The position numbers and the translations under genes were made by a program. This document shows, one piece after another, positions 11,100-21,732 of a stretch of 64,000 nucleotides of DNA (its first letter is position 1; every line of letters begins with the position of its first letter). The notes under the pieces are model-generated. The model worked only from the letters and a program-made list of their open reading frames with translations. It was not told the DNA's origin and made no database searches. The stretch is from Dromiciops gliroides (taxonomy: Eukaryota; Chordata; Mammalia; Microbiotheria; Microbiotheriidae), in assembly GCF_019393635.1 (NCBI RefSeq), contig NC_057864.1:88426382-88490381 (forward strand), read 5' to 3'.

Positions 11100-13235
11100 T
11101 ACTCAAAGTGAGGATTTCCAAAAAGAAATTTCCTAGAATCAGGATATTGTACTGAGTAAAGGCGAAGAGAACAAGTCCTCTCCAACACACGGTATCAAAT
11201 AGTGTGCTTATTATCTGAGTCAAGTGCCTCAATAAACATGAATTTATTAACATTCTGAAAATTCAAATTTTAACTTGTTAGAGTATGATTACTTTTTCTG
11301 AGCTTGTCTGATGAGTGGGAAGTAGTGTGGAATTCACTGCAAATTCACACGTTCATTTTATAGAAGCAAGTAATATTGGCTACCAAAATACATGATAGAG
11401 AAGTGAAAGTTTTTGAGCTTCCTGAAATAGGTACCATAAATTCTGGGTTGGAACTTTTTTTCCTATTTATTCATTTCTTCTATTTATGGTCAAAGACTAA
11501 TAGTCTAGCCTTTTCTCATTGAAGCATTCATTTAAAAAAATACAATGCATATGAGATTCAGTAACATCCCCAACAGGTTTAAACCCTATAAAAATTTAAT
11601 AATAAATTCAGGAGTTGGACCTCTACGTATTTGGTCAAAAATCTTTCCAGTAGGGGGCATGGTCATTTCAAAGAGAACATGAACAAATTCTCAAGCTGTT
11701 AGACTTGGGCAATGTTTATTGCTTATTGTGTTTATTATCAACATAGGATGGAAAATATGTGCCACTTACAAATTAAGTAATCCAATTATTTTAATAAGTA
11801 CCATCACTGCATAAATAGATTTTAGTATAGTTTCTCTGTACAACATATTAACTGTATTAACTAACAAAATTAAATACCCACAGTACTCTGACAATCTTTT
11901 CTAAAAATCATAATACTCATAATCAATTTTAATTATGTTGTAATTAGTGTACATAATTCCTAGAAAAAATATTCACTTATGAAATTCTTTGAGTATTTTA
12001 ATACCTGTAATTATGCATATCCCATTTCCTAATCTTATTTGAACTACTGGCTTTCCATGAATTCTAGTTCAACTGTAACTTCAAAGATTCCAAGTTATGC
12101 ATACATAAAAGCTGGAATGGGGAAAGGAGCAAATGGAAAGGGAGAAGGAGAAAGAGACACAGACACCATTTTACATTATTTGAAAATGAAAGCAAGCATG
12201 ATCTTACTTCCCTAAGTTCTGTGGGTATGTACCAAGAGGTTGAGGAAAAAGATAAATTAAATAGCTGTCGGTCATCTGACATTTCAGAATCAAGTGGCCT
12301 TCCAAAATTACAGAACAGCATTATTCTTCCATTGTAGGAGAAGCTTCTGCCCTCATGGTCTATAACCATGTATTTTTTCTATCCTTAGAGCTCCAGCTAC
12401 TGGCAGATGAGCATAAGAATAATTATAGTTCACTAAGTCCAACTACAATTTAGTCTTAAGAAAGGTGAGAAGTTTTGCAACCATGCCAATGCTTTGCTAT
12501 AATTTTTATAATCAGATTAGATTACTGATAGGAAAACTATTTGGAATTACATAGGAAGCAAGGACTCATGTTTCATTGGCAAAAATGTCCATTTGTCTTA
12601 CAAAGATAATGCAGCTGATGCAATCTACCATGTCACAGCTGTCATGATCCACCTTGTTCTTTTTGCACTGTGTGTATCCTGGAGGTGGGGTAGGGAGAAG
12701 AGGAGAAGGGGAAGTAAAAGGCACCTGAATATTCCATTGCACCATAAAGATGTTCTCTGCAGTCAGAGTTAAAACTGTGCAGCACAGAGGATAGAACACA
12801 TCTGATGAGTGGGAAGTAGTTTAAGTTTTTTTCAAATGAACATTGTGACTTCAAAAGTTCATTCCATAAAAATTGAGCAATATCAACTATCACGATACAT
12901 GGTAGAGCATGATTCTGCTAAATAGGATTACGCTAAATTCTGTAGGTGTGGCACTATATTCTTTGCAGAGAAATGTACATTATGACAAAATGGAGGGCTT
13001 TTCTTCTTTATTGTCAGTACCCTGAGGTATCAAAAAACTTGAGAGAAGTAAAATATACAATATTGAAACATGAAATACTTGTATATCCTAATCCTGCCAA
13101 AATTCAAATACACAGGAAAAATTGACTGTACTCCTAAAAGTAATGTGGTCCCACGGTTTACAAGGTTTCCTTCATTCCAGAATGAGCCTAGGTCTTTCTA
13201 TACCAGTTCTAAAATTGATCCAGGCTAATAAGGAA
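11100..13235. other. unassigned upstream intergenic region
   Basis: About 2.1 kb with no named repeat and no coding evidence. It holds two diverged copies of an unidentified ~100-bp sequence (11307-11400 and 12801-12906) sharing an exact 20-mer. Confidence 0.4.
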
Positions 13236-13239
13236 GGTA

Positions 13240-13400
13240 TAATGGAATGAAACCTAAGCTTGTAACCAGGTTTGAGACCTGGATCTGATACTTATTAGTT
13301 AACTGGCCTTGGATAACTTATTTTGCCCTATGTGAACCTCTGTTTATACACCTACAAAAGGAAGGCAGAACTATATAATCTTTACAGTCACCTCTTGCTT
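13240..13400 (+). repeat. MIR-like SINE remnant
   Basis: Diverged MIR: 'tttgagacctggatctgata' and 'ctggccttggataacttatt'. Confidence 0.5.
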
Positions 13401-13549
13401 TAACATCCTGTTCTACTAAAACACACATGAACAAACACTTCCAACACACCTAAGAACCAAAAACACCTACATCCTTTTCCAGAATAAAATATTAAAGAAG
13501 GGAGGGGAGAGGAGAGGAATCAGGTGCAGGAGATGAATGAAAAATCAAT

Positions 13550-13791
13550 CAATAATTTGTGATTGTTGTTCAGGTGTGTCTGACTCTTCAAGACCCCAAA
13601 TTGGGTTTTCTTGGCAAAGATACTGGAGTAGTTTGCCATTTATTTCTCCAGCTCTTTTTACAGATGAGGAAACTAAGACAAGCAGGGTTAAGTGACTTGC
13701 CCAGGGTAACACAGCTAGTAAGTATCTGAGATCAGATTTGAACTCAGGAAGATGAGTCTTACTGGCTCTATCCACCTAGCCACCTATCACT
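13550..13791 (-). repeat. Mar1-type SINE, antisense
   Basis: Near full length in reverse: the RTE-like tail (gttgttcaggtgtgtctgac), 'ttttcttggcaaagatactg', 'ttacagatgaggaaactaag', core and head. Confidence 0.8.
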
Positions 13792-13838
13792 AATCTAGTA
13801 AACCTTTAATAATTTAATAAACATTTATTAAGCATTTA

Positions 13839-13965
13839 ATCTTTTTTATTTTTATTTTTTTGCAGGGCAATGAGGGCTAAATGACTTGCCCAGGGTCACA
13901 TAGCTAGTGTGTGTCAAGTGTGTCACATCCTCCTGAATCCAGGGCTGTGCTACCTAGTTGCCCCC
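13839..13965 (-). repeat. WSINE1-type SINE, internally deleted
   Basis: Minus-strand copy lacking part of the core. Target duplication aagcattta lies at 13830-13838 and 13966-13974. This is the last WSINE1 copy before RGS2. Confidence 0.88.
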
Positions 13966-14099
13966 AAGCATTTACTCTTTAATCAAAATGTAGTCAGTGC
14001 TAAGTGGATACCAAGAATCAAAAGACACTCCCTGCCCCCAAGGGGTTTCTAATCTAACAGGGTAGAATAAAGAAAAGTGTCCAGAGACTAGTGAAAAAG

Positions 14100-14300
14100 C
14101 AGATTCTTAAGAAAGGTGGTTTGTGATTAAACGGAACTGATTCTGGAGTCAGAGGACTTGGGTTCAAAACCTAACTGACCACCTGAGTAACCCTGAGAAA
14201 ATCAGAACCTCCCTGGACCTCATTTTCAATATCTATAAAATAATGGGTTGATCTCTAGATGACATCTGAGGACCTTTTCAGCTCTAAATCTATGAAATCT
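14100..14300 (+). repeat. MIR-like SINE remnant
   Basis: 'ctggagtcagaggacttggg' and 'cttttcagctctaaatctat' fit the MIR core and tail. Confidence 0.55.
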
Positions 14301-14452
14301 CTATTACTGTGGTCTGATAAACTAAAACCTTCCCGTCCCTTCCTTCCACCTATTTTTATGTTCAAACAATTCGTGTTTCCAAACATGGTCTTACATCTAT
14401 GGGCCAAATTTGAGTCTTATTATGGTTCTCCTTCATGTATATGTTAAAAGTA

Positions 14453-14459
14453 GCGCGCG

Positions 14460-14542
<83 letters not shown>
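14453..14542. repeat. (GC)8(AC)37 dinucleotide tract
   Basis: A run of 8 GC dinucleotides directly joined to 37 AC dinucleotides: 90 bases of strict purine-pyrimidine alternation, the class of sequence most prone to Z-DNA. Its end lies about 1.0 kb upstream of the RGS2 TATA box. Confidence 0.97.
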
Positions 14543-14545
<3 letters not shown>

Positions 14546-15565
14546 CCCAATTAGGTCAGATTTCCCGCTGAAACAAGTTGGACACAACCCTACCTGGGGG
14601 CCCTGCTGAAAGGGTCCAGGTGGGAGGTCATTCAGCATAAATGCCTTCACCAGGCTGTGCTCACACGAAAATGCTAAGGACATCTTGAAGGCCTTCCCAG
14701 GTCATTTCCTCATTCGGTGTAGAGGAGCTGAGCTGGTGGCAGGAAAGCATCCAGCTGAGACCTGAGTTGGACTAATGTAGCTCAGAGTCAATCTGGCCGC
14801 AGTCAGCCACAGCAAGGTTCCTAATACCCTTTGAAAAAGGTGAGACAGTTTTCAATGAAACTTCCAAGACGAGTGTATGGGATCTAACTAATAACTCTCA
14901 GAAACTAATTTACTAGGTTTCCGAACCAATCAATTAAACAGGGTATTACTTTTAAAAAAAGCCTACTGACACTTCACAAATTAGAGCAATTTTTTCCTTT
15001 AAAGAGAACTTCATTTTTCACCTGAAATACACCACAGTGGAGTGAGATGTATCAGGACAGAGATGCTGAAGCATAGATTTCAAACACGATTCTTATTTGG
15101 TTCATAGGGTAAGGGGGCGGGAGGAAGGAAGAGGGGGAACACGCCGAGTCGTTCTCCTATATCTCTCCCCTTTCTCCCTGTATCAAAAACAGACGTCGGA
15201 CCCTCTGTCCTATAGGCACGCGGGTCCCTTTCTTTCCATCCCGGGTGGCTCCAGGCTCGTCTGGTGCGCCTCGCAGCGCCCAAGGAAAAGGTCATTAGCC
15301 CGAACCACACAAAGAGAGATCTCTATCTGTTCCCCCACCCCCCACCGGGTTACGGTTTCCAGCTCCGTTTTGGCACCACTGCGCATGAACTCGAAGGCAG
15401 CACGCACGTCAGCACTGTCCTCAGTTCAAACCCCAGCCAAGGGCGGGGGGGACACCAGAGGCGGGCGCTGACATTTCTTTTGTTCCCCTTCCTACCCAGC
15501 AAATCCGCGCTGCCCGGGGGCGGAGTCGAAACTGGCCTCCCTCGCCTTCCCCCGCCTCGGCGTCT

Positions 15566-15571
15566 TATAAA
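15566..15571 (+). promoter_or_regulatory. RGS2: RGS2 TATA box
   Basis: TATAAA within cgtcttataaagcc, 78 bp upstream of the first Met codon. A transcription start about 25-30 bp downstream (near 15596) would give a leader of roughly 45-50 nt, short as in human RGS2. Confidence 0.75.
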
Positions 15572-15643
15572 GCCACTACAACGCCGGAGGAGCCTAAAGA
15601 GGCGACTGCTGTCTGTCTACAGCCCAGTCCGCGGATCTGTATC

Positions 15644-15753
15644 ATGCAAAGTGCTATGTTCTTGGCTTTCCAATCCAACTGCGGCTCCATGGAAAAAAGT
15701 GCCAGCGGCTACCCAAAGGGCGAAGAGAAGAGAGAAAAGATGAAACGGACGAT
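15644..15753 (+). CDS. RGS2: RGS2 coding exon 1
   Basis: Starts at the upstream-most in-frame ATG (A at -3) and encodes residues 1-36 plus two bases of codon 37. Donor is GT at 15754 (gat|gtaagc). In-frame Met codons at 15644, 15656, 15689 and 15740 correspond to Met1, 5, 16 and 33, the four initiation sites reported for human RGS2. Shorter forms lacking the N-terminus differ in membrane targeting and effector inhibition. Confidence 0.97.
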
Positions 15754-18701
15754 GTAAGCACCTCTCCCATTGACTCCCCACTCCCATCTCTTCCCCTTCT
15801 GTGGGATTTCTTGAAAGAGACACTGCTAGGTGTCAGGAAGCCTTCCCTCTGCTTAGAAAAGCATAGTAAGAGGTCACTTTATAGTAGGACATTTCTTTTA
15901 AAAGTCTCAATCTCCTTGAAAGGAGGCTAGAGTAAGGTTGTAGAGTTTTGTGGCTTTATTTTTGAGGGGCTTGAGGGGTGTCTTGTTTTATTAATTAAGC
16001 CAAGAAGAAAAAGTTGGGGATGCATCTAATGCACGATCATTTCTTGATTTTTAAAAGAAGAAACCATACTTCCTCCACCCCATTAAAAAGAAAAAAAAGA
16101 AAACTAGCCTGAGAATCCTGTCTTCCCGAGTTCCAGCCTTTTCATCTTTATTTTATCTCCCAAAATTGGGGGCTTTGCCCAACTTCTTTTTTTGTTGCTT
16201 GGATAGGGATGTCCTTATTAATGTAACAGGTGCTGGGCTTAGGCATTTACTTACTAAGTGAACAGTAAATTAAACCCACTGAATTATTAAGCTAGAAGAC
16301 CTATTTCTTTGGCTTCTCTCAGAAAGTATAATAAAAAAAAAACACCTTGCCTTTTGTTTGAAAGGAGTAATTTAGGATTGCTTTTGAGAACTGTTGCACA
16401 AACTTTCCACATAAAGCATTAACCAAAACCTTCCATTTTTTTTAGGAGTAAGTAGGAAGCCAATTAGACTCTGATCTGACTCATTTCAGTGTCACTGAAG
16501 TAGATTTCACCAGATGACTGAAAATGGCAGAAACTAAAATTTCACACTGGCCAAAAAGGAAAACCTGTCTCATTCACCATTTTTAGGATGACTTAAAGTT
16601 TCTCAATCAATGAAGCAACCTTACCTTGGTTACTTAATGAGCCAGTAAAACTAAAAGTCGTGTTCAGATCATTCAAGATAAGCTTAAACATTACTAGTAC
16701 TATATAAACTATATAACTATATGGAATAGAAATGATAGAAAGAAACAAAGGCTCATTTCACCTATGGTGCTTAGGTTTTTATTCTGACAAGGTCTTACTT
16801 GCCTTTCTGTGGCTGAAGATTCTGTTTTGAGCATTAAAAGAACTACTTGGCAAAATGTGGGCAGCTATAATGATTAAGTATTATTCACTCAATGAATATA
16901 ATTGTTTTCTTTTAGCATAAAAGACTGGAAGACACGTTTAAGCTACTTCCTGCAAAACTCATCTACACCTGGGAAGCCAAAAGCCAACAAGAAAGTCAAT
17001 CAGCAAGCTTTTATTAGGTAAGTTAGAGATCCCAAACTTAACCACAGAGTTTTGTCTGATAGACATTTTGATTTTTCTTTGAAGCAGGAGAAATTGCTTT
17101 TTTTTTTTTTTAAATATATGTACTCATTTTTGCAGACCTTCTCCTGAAGAAGCACAGCTGTGGTCAGAAACTTTTGATGAGCTCCTAGCCAATAAATGTA
17201 AGTGAAAATATTTAACTCAATCTGAAGTGATTTTAAAGGTTAGATAGCTAAATCTATAGATTATAAACTAGATTTATTTTATTTTAGAAGTTGGACATAT
17301 CAATTGTTTTCCAGTGTCATCTCCTATAACATAAGGCTTGGATTAGTTTATTTTTTCCCTCCCTTATGAGAATGCCCTGAGATTTATGCATTCAAATAAT
17401 GTCCTTATGTTGTTGTTGGTTTTTTTTTTAATAATCACTGAAATTGTGTGTATTGTTATGACTCCAGTAAAATATTCTCAGGTGGGAAGGGAGTGAGAAT
17501 GGGGATCAGCCTGATGAATTACAAATACATTTGTTCACAGTTAAGATTGAGTCAACTTTTCCATTGCAAACAATGCTTTCTGAGGGCTTAGTTCCCAGAG
17601 GATTTATGTTTCCACTAGAAATATTTCTTTTCACTTGATATATTTGAATGTTCTCTGGAATGGCAATGTGCCACCTTACCTGCTGGCATTAAAACTCTGA
17701 AACCTACAGCTTTTCAAGTTAGAACGATTGCTGGCAAGTTGCCATGACATAAAAAGTCATGTATTCAAGTCTAGATTTGTTTAAAAGATTAATAACAGGA
17801 AGCAATAAAATACATTCTTTTATTTTTAACAAATTCTGCATATTTCCCTTCTCTTCTCTAGATGGTCTTGCTGCATTTAGGGCTTTTTTAAAGTCTGAGT
17901 TTTGTGAAGAAAACATAGAATTCTGGCTGGCCTGTGAAGACTTCAAGAAAACCAAGTCTCCCCAAAAGTTGACCTCAAAGGCCCGGAAAATTTATACCGA
18001 CTTCATAGAAAAGGAGGCTCCAAAAGAGGTAATAATCCTTTATCTTGGCAAAAATTTGGGTACTTCAAGTTCTTAGCATAATTCTAGTGAAAAGAAGAGC
18101 AAATCTGTTTTTGTTTTAATGGGGCAGAGGTTCTTTTGTTTTAATCCCATCATAAGTTTCTGTAATTTCCCCCAGTATTGGTTTTAAAGTATTAGGGCAT
18201 GGTCTTTGATGTTTTTTCATGACTAATATTAGCTGCCATAATTATAGCACTTTGATATGTACTAACTGCTTTCCACACAAGAGCCTCTCTTGACTAAGCA
18301 TTCAAATGTTATCCCCAGTTTTTGCCAGTAATGAAACTGGTTCTGAGAACTTGTGACTGACCCACAGTCACAAAACTAGGAAGGTATCAGAGTTGAAATA
18401 TTCTGGATTCATGCCTAGTATTTTCTGGTATCATTCTGAAATGTAGTTATTCAGAATTAATTTGAAGTGCTGAAACTTAACAAACCATTGTCCATTTCTA
18501 TTTCAGATAAATATAGACTTTCAAACTAAGACTATGATTGCTCAGAATATTGAGGAGGCTACAACTGGCTGCTTCACTACAGCCCAGAGGAGAGTCTACA
18601 GTTTGATGGAAAACAATTCCTACCCCAGATTTTTGGAGTCTGAATTTTATCAGGACTTGTGTAAAAAGCCAGAGATTACTAGAGAGCCCCAGGCTACATG
18701 A
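15644..18701 (+). CDS. RGS2: RGS2, regulator of G-protein signalling 2 (5 exons)
   Basis: GTPase-activating protein for heterotrimeric G alpha subunits, chiefly Gq, which shortens GPCR signalling at the plasma membrane. Joined exons 15644-15753, 16916-17017, 17136-17197, 17862-18028 and 18507-18701 give 211 residues, the length of human RGS2, with no frameshift or internal stop. Residues 33 to about 53 ([17 protein letters not shown]) form the basic amphipathic helix used for membrane targeting. The RGS domain runs from about 83 to 199, with the signature [18 protein letters not shown] (104-121), the G alpha contact Asn109, and [14 protein letters not shown] (179-192). Cys106, Asn184 and Glu191, the Gq-selectivity residues, are all present. 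The N-terminal 9-26 stretch is the most divergent from human as I recall it. All introns are GT-AG. No other RGS gene is visible nearby, although RGS1 and RGS13 are neighbours in human. Confidence 0.98.
15754..16915 (+). other. RGS2: RGS2 intron 1
   Basis: 1,162 bp, GT-AG, phase 2. I see no interspersed repeat in it, only short A- and T-runs. Confidence 0.95.
16916..17017 (+). CDS. RGS2: RGS2 coding exon 2
   Basis: Acceptor ttttag|c, donor ag|gtaagt. Completes codon 37 and encodes through residue 70, including most of the amphipathic membrane-binding helix ([14 protein letters not shown]). Confidence 0.97.
   Translation, partial: HKRLEDTFKLLPAKLIYTWEAKSQQESQSASFY
17018..17135 (+). other. 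RGS2: RGS2 intron 2
   Basis: 118 bp, GT-AG, with a strong T-rich tract before the acceptor (tttttgcag). Confidence 0.95.
17136..17197 (+). CDS. RGS2: RGS2 coding exon 3
   Basis: 62-bp exon encoding residues 71-91 ([20 protein letters not shown]...), leading into the first helices of the RGS domain. Donor aaat|gtaagt. Confidence 0.97.
17198..17861 (+). other. RGS2: RGS2 intron 3
   Basis: 664 bp, GT-AG. No recognisable interspersed repeat. An apparent open frame from 17759 runs from the intron into exon 4 in the true frame and out into intron 4, so it is not a separate gene. Confidence 0.93.
17862..18028 (+). CDS. RGS2: RGS2 coding exon 4
   Basis: 167 bp encoding residues 92-147: [18 protein letters not shown] and [13 protein letters not shown]. 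Contains Cys106 and Asn109 of the G alpha interface. Donor gag|gtaata, phase 0. Confidence 0.98.
18029..18506 (+). other. RGS2: RGS2 intron 4
   Basis: 478 bp, GT-AG. Holds the only repeat I recognise in the gene, a diverged MIR at about 18225-18440. Confidence 0.93.
18225..18440 (+). repeat. MIR-like SINE in RGS2 intron 4
   Basis: 'ataattatagcactttgata', 'gactgacccacagtcacaaa' and 'gaaggtatcagagttgaa' follow the MIR order at low identity. Confidence 0.55.
18507..18701 (+). CDS. RGS2: RGS2 coding exon 5
   Basis: Acceptor tttcag|ata. Encodes residues 148-211 ([20 protein letters not shown] ... EPQAT) and the TGA stop at 18699-18701. Contains Asn184 and Glu191. Confidence 0.98.
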   Translation: MNIDFQTKTMIAQNIEEATTGCFTTAQRRVYSLMENNSYPRFLESEFYQDLCKKPEITREPQAT

Positions 18702-19385
18702 ATGAGCATGGGAAAGGAAACAGAGCAAAAAAACGAACATTTGACTTTTTCTTGCTAAGGAGGAAGGCCTATGGCCCATGAAACCTAGTAAAAACTGATG
18801 GTCTAGAAGACAAGCATCAAATTGAGCCTGGGTCTTCAGGAAACATCACACAGAAAAATTGACTCTGCAAGTTGAATTCCATAGTGAATAACGACAACAG
18901 TAATGGCATAGGAGAAGATATGTTTCTGATTGTCTTGCAATTGTTGTGTATAGAAGACGGTCCATTTTCTAGGTGCTGTGTGTTTTTTAATTCACACTGA
19001 AGAAGTTGATATTCCAGAGCAGATATGACTATTTCTCTGAAAGAGGTGTTTTTTTTTTAATCAAATAGACCCGGGGGAGATCATATATAGCCATGATTAA
19101 ATGGCTATACATCTCTTCCTAAACTAGTCTGTTACCACTTACTAAGTGTCTGATTGAAAGGTTTACTATGTACAAAGAGGTATGTGACCCAGTCAGTCAT
19201 TTGTGTTACTGTCCCTCATTATGGAGAGAAAGAAGTGGTCCGTGTACATGTTATATGTTGCAGGTTAAGGTTGTGTAGAACACTACCACATGAATGAATG
19301 CTAAAAATCGTCTTGAAGGCAGCTAAACTTCAATGAAGTGGTCTTTGAATACTTGTTTTTAATAAAATTTATTTTGATATTTATG
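18702..19385 (+). other. RGS2: RGS2 3' untranslated region
   Basis: Runs from the stop to about 20 nt past the AATAAA at 19361. Repeat-free and of similar size to the human 3' UTR. The end is inferred from the signal. Confidence 0.75.
19361..19366 (+). terminator. RGS2: RGS2 polyadenylation signal
   Basis: Canonical AATAAA in ttttaataaaatttatt, followed by a T/GT-rich stretch (gactgttttctcc) fitting a downstream cleavage element. Confidence 0.8.
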
Positions 19386-19609
19386 ACTGTTTTCTCCATT
19401 TCTTCCACCTGTCTCCTTTGGAGGAGTCCTTTATCCTTATGTATCCTTATGCCAAAGACCTGGTGTCTACTAGGATTCATAAAAATTTTAAAAATCTAGA
19501 AGACAAAGGAATGAATGACATGCATAAATCCAAGCATGACTTTATTCTAGGATGAAAGCTCCCTCCATTGATGCACATGAACAACTTAAGTCTTAGAAAG
19601 TTGGCTAGG

Positions 19610-19740
19610 ATGTTGGAAGGTTAAGTAACTTGTCTGTGTTTCTCTGTTCACATGGTATATAGCAGAAGAAAAACTTGAACCTGATTTTTCCTAATTCTAA
19701 AATGACCCTCTATCCACTCTGCTTTGGTGCCTCTCTCTTC
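19610..19740 (+). repeat. MIR-like SINE remnant
   Basis: 'ggttaagtaacttgtctgtg', 'cctctatccactctgctttg'. Just downstream of RGS2. Confidence 0.55.
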
Positions 19741-20014
19741 AAATGTGTTTATTATAGTTGCACAGTGACTATGGACAATATCTGGTTTCACAACTATTAA
19801 GTGGGAATAGAAAGTGCTCTTTGCCCACTGAGGCACTTATAAAAGCAGGGAAAGGAAAATATCCGTAGTTTTTTTCCATCCCTACTTGATCAGGTGATGA
19901 GCTCATCAGATAAGTTAGAAGTTGCAAACTGACATGGAACACAAAATTTTACATTTTAAAACCATTGTTTAATATGGGACATAAAAAACCAAAATATTTA
20001 AAGTTTCTGAACAA

Positions 20015-20160
20015 TCAAGCCTTTATTCAATAGCTGTGTCAGGCACTGTTATATGTTAGGAATAGCAAGACAATAAGCCAGTTCCTGCCCTCAAGGAGTT
20101 TATATTTTATCAAGAGAGATAACATGAGCACATAAAAATATTTACAAAATACATCAAGTT
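20015..20160 (-). repeat. L2 LINE 3' end, antisense
   Basis: 'caagcctttattcaatagct gtgtcaggcactg' and 'tgccctcaaggagtttatat' are the antisense L2 terminus. Confidence 0.7.
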
Positions 20161-20309
20161 AATGGGTGAGAAGAACCACTAGCATCTGAGGGCATCAGCA
20201 AAGGCTTCCTTGGCTAGAAGGCAACCTTTTATAGCAAACCTGTGATTCAACTGCTATAGTGAGCAAAATAGAGAAATCCCCTTGACCACTGCACATCAGC
20301 ACCTGTTTT

Positions 20310-20445
20310 GAAACTTTAAAATCACCTGGGGCCACAGAGAAGCTCAGTGACTTATCCAGTGTCACACAGCCAGTATATATCAGCAGCAGGACTGGAACTG
20401 AGTTTTTCCCCATCCCAAGGTCAGCTCTCTGTCATGCTTTAAATG
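20310..20445 (+). repeat. MIR-like SINE remnant
   Basis: 'gtgacttatccagtgtcaca cagccag' and 'aggactggaactgag'. Confidence 0.6.
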
Positions 20446-20689
20446 CCTCTCCTAGCAGACTTATTTTTAATATTTACAAAAGAATACTGACTTTTTTTCC
20501 TCAAAGTCCATGGTGAACATTTGTAAAAGAGTCCCAGAGAGCAAAAACACCAATTAGTTTTACTGGGGAGAGCAGGGGGAGGAAAGATATCAGACCTGTG
20601 ATTGCATCAGTGCGAGGAGCTCCTGGGAATTCTTCTACTAGTACAGATCAGCATCTTGTCTGTAATTTAGGGTGTTAAGGAGTTACCTG

Positions 20690-20810
20690 GAGGCATAGAG
20701 TAGTTAAGTGCAATGCTGACAATCATCCAATATAAGCTAGAAGCAGGTCTTGAAATCAGTTCTTCCTGAATGCTGGTCTGGCCTCCTACTCACTATACCC
20801 CACTGCAAGT
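20690..20810 (+). repeat. MIR-like SINE remnant
   Basis: Diverged: 'gcaggtcttgaaatcagttc ttcctgaatgctggtctg'. Confidence 0.45.
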
Positions 20811-20949
20811 CAGTTAGAAAAATGAATGGTTCTTAGGAGTAAGACCTGGAAATGAACTGAGAGCATATAATCTAGCTGCCTTGTTTTACAAATAAGGAAA
20901 TGTCCAAAGAAACAAGTCCAGAAGGGATTTATCCGAGATAATTATCTAG

Positions 20950-21640
20950 CTCTCTGAACCCATTTCCAGTCCTCTTTATACGATTCTACACTTTATGCAG
21001 ATAACTTCCAAATCTGCATTCCTAGAACATCAATCTCTCCTCTGCATGTAAGACCTGCCTACTGAGACGCATCACCAGTATGTCAAACTTACAAGTGAAC
21101 TCATCTCTCTGCCCTAAACCTGCTTCTCATTCTAATGCTCCTCCTTCTTTTGATAGCATTACCATCCTCCCAGGCTGGAAACCTTGGAGTCATCTTTGAC
21201 TCTTCCCTCCCTCTCAATTAGCTTCCAAGTCCTAATAGTTATTGCCAAAGTTTATCTCCCATCCTCTCTTCCACTGGCATGGTCTGCACCATCACTTAGG
21301 CCCTCATTACTTGTTGCCCTGACTACTGTAAAAGATGTTATCTAGGCTTTCCTCTCTTGTCTTAGCCTCCAATCAATTCTTTCCACAAATGAAAAAGACT
21401 AATTTCTTCTTAAATGCACAAACCTTCAGTGACCCACAATTTTTTTAGGGTCAAATACAAACTCCTTATACAGTACTGGTATATTTAAGCAAGTCCCCAC
21501 CTCCCTTTCCAGTTTTCACTGTACTGCTACTCATACAATATTTGTTCAAGCCAAAAAATTGCTGTGTCCTCATTTAAAAAAAAATCACATCACCTTTCAC
21601 AACACCTCTTATTGTGCTTTTTTTTTTTTTTGCCTCCTGG
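20950..21640 (+). repeat. L2 LINE 3' fragment
   Basis: Sense L2 ORF2 C-terminal relic: 'ttggagtcatctttgactct', then 'ccctgactactgtaa' and 'ggtcaaatacaaactcctta'. Frame-disrupted. Confidence 0.7.
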
Positions 21641-21732
21641 ATGTATGATCCATTGATGTAAAAAATGCCAGGTGAAGGAATTATCTCTATAAAGAAAGAT
21701 TGGCATCTATTCTGCAATTTATCATCTTGGAG

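Larger units (their letters stand above)
15100..15760 (+). promoter_or_regulatory. RGS2: RGS2 CpG-rich promoter region
   Basis: CpG dinucleotides are dense here and scarce elsewhere in the window. GC boxes lie at 15113-15121 (ggggg cggg) and 15516-15525 (gggggcggag). A CRE half-site acgtca at 15406-15411 is of interest because human RGS2 is known to be induced by cAMP/CREB. Whether this site binds CREB is inference. Confidence 0.75.

Noticed and set aside
14362-14683. CV-repeat minus-strand frames
   Set aside because: Translation of the (AC)n tract.
15264-15743. 159-codon plus-strand frame overlapping the RGS2 promoter and exon 1
   Set aside because: It is in a different frame from RGS2, rich in Pro/Arg as expected from CpG-rich DNA, and matches no known protein.
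17759-18076. Apparent 105-codon gene starting in intron 3
   Set aside because: It is RGS2 exon 4 read with intronic sequence at both ends. Splice sites and homology define the exon as 17862-18028.
18498-18779. 93-codon minus-strand frame over RGS2 exon 5
   Set aside because: Antisense shadow of a conserved exon, with no recognisable homology.
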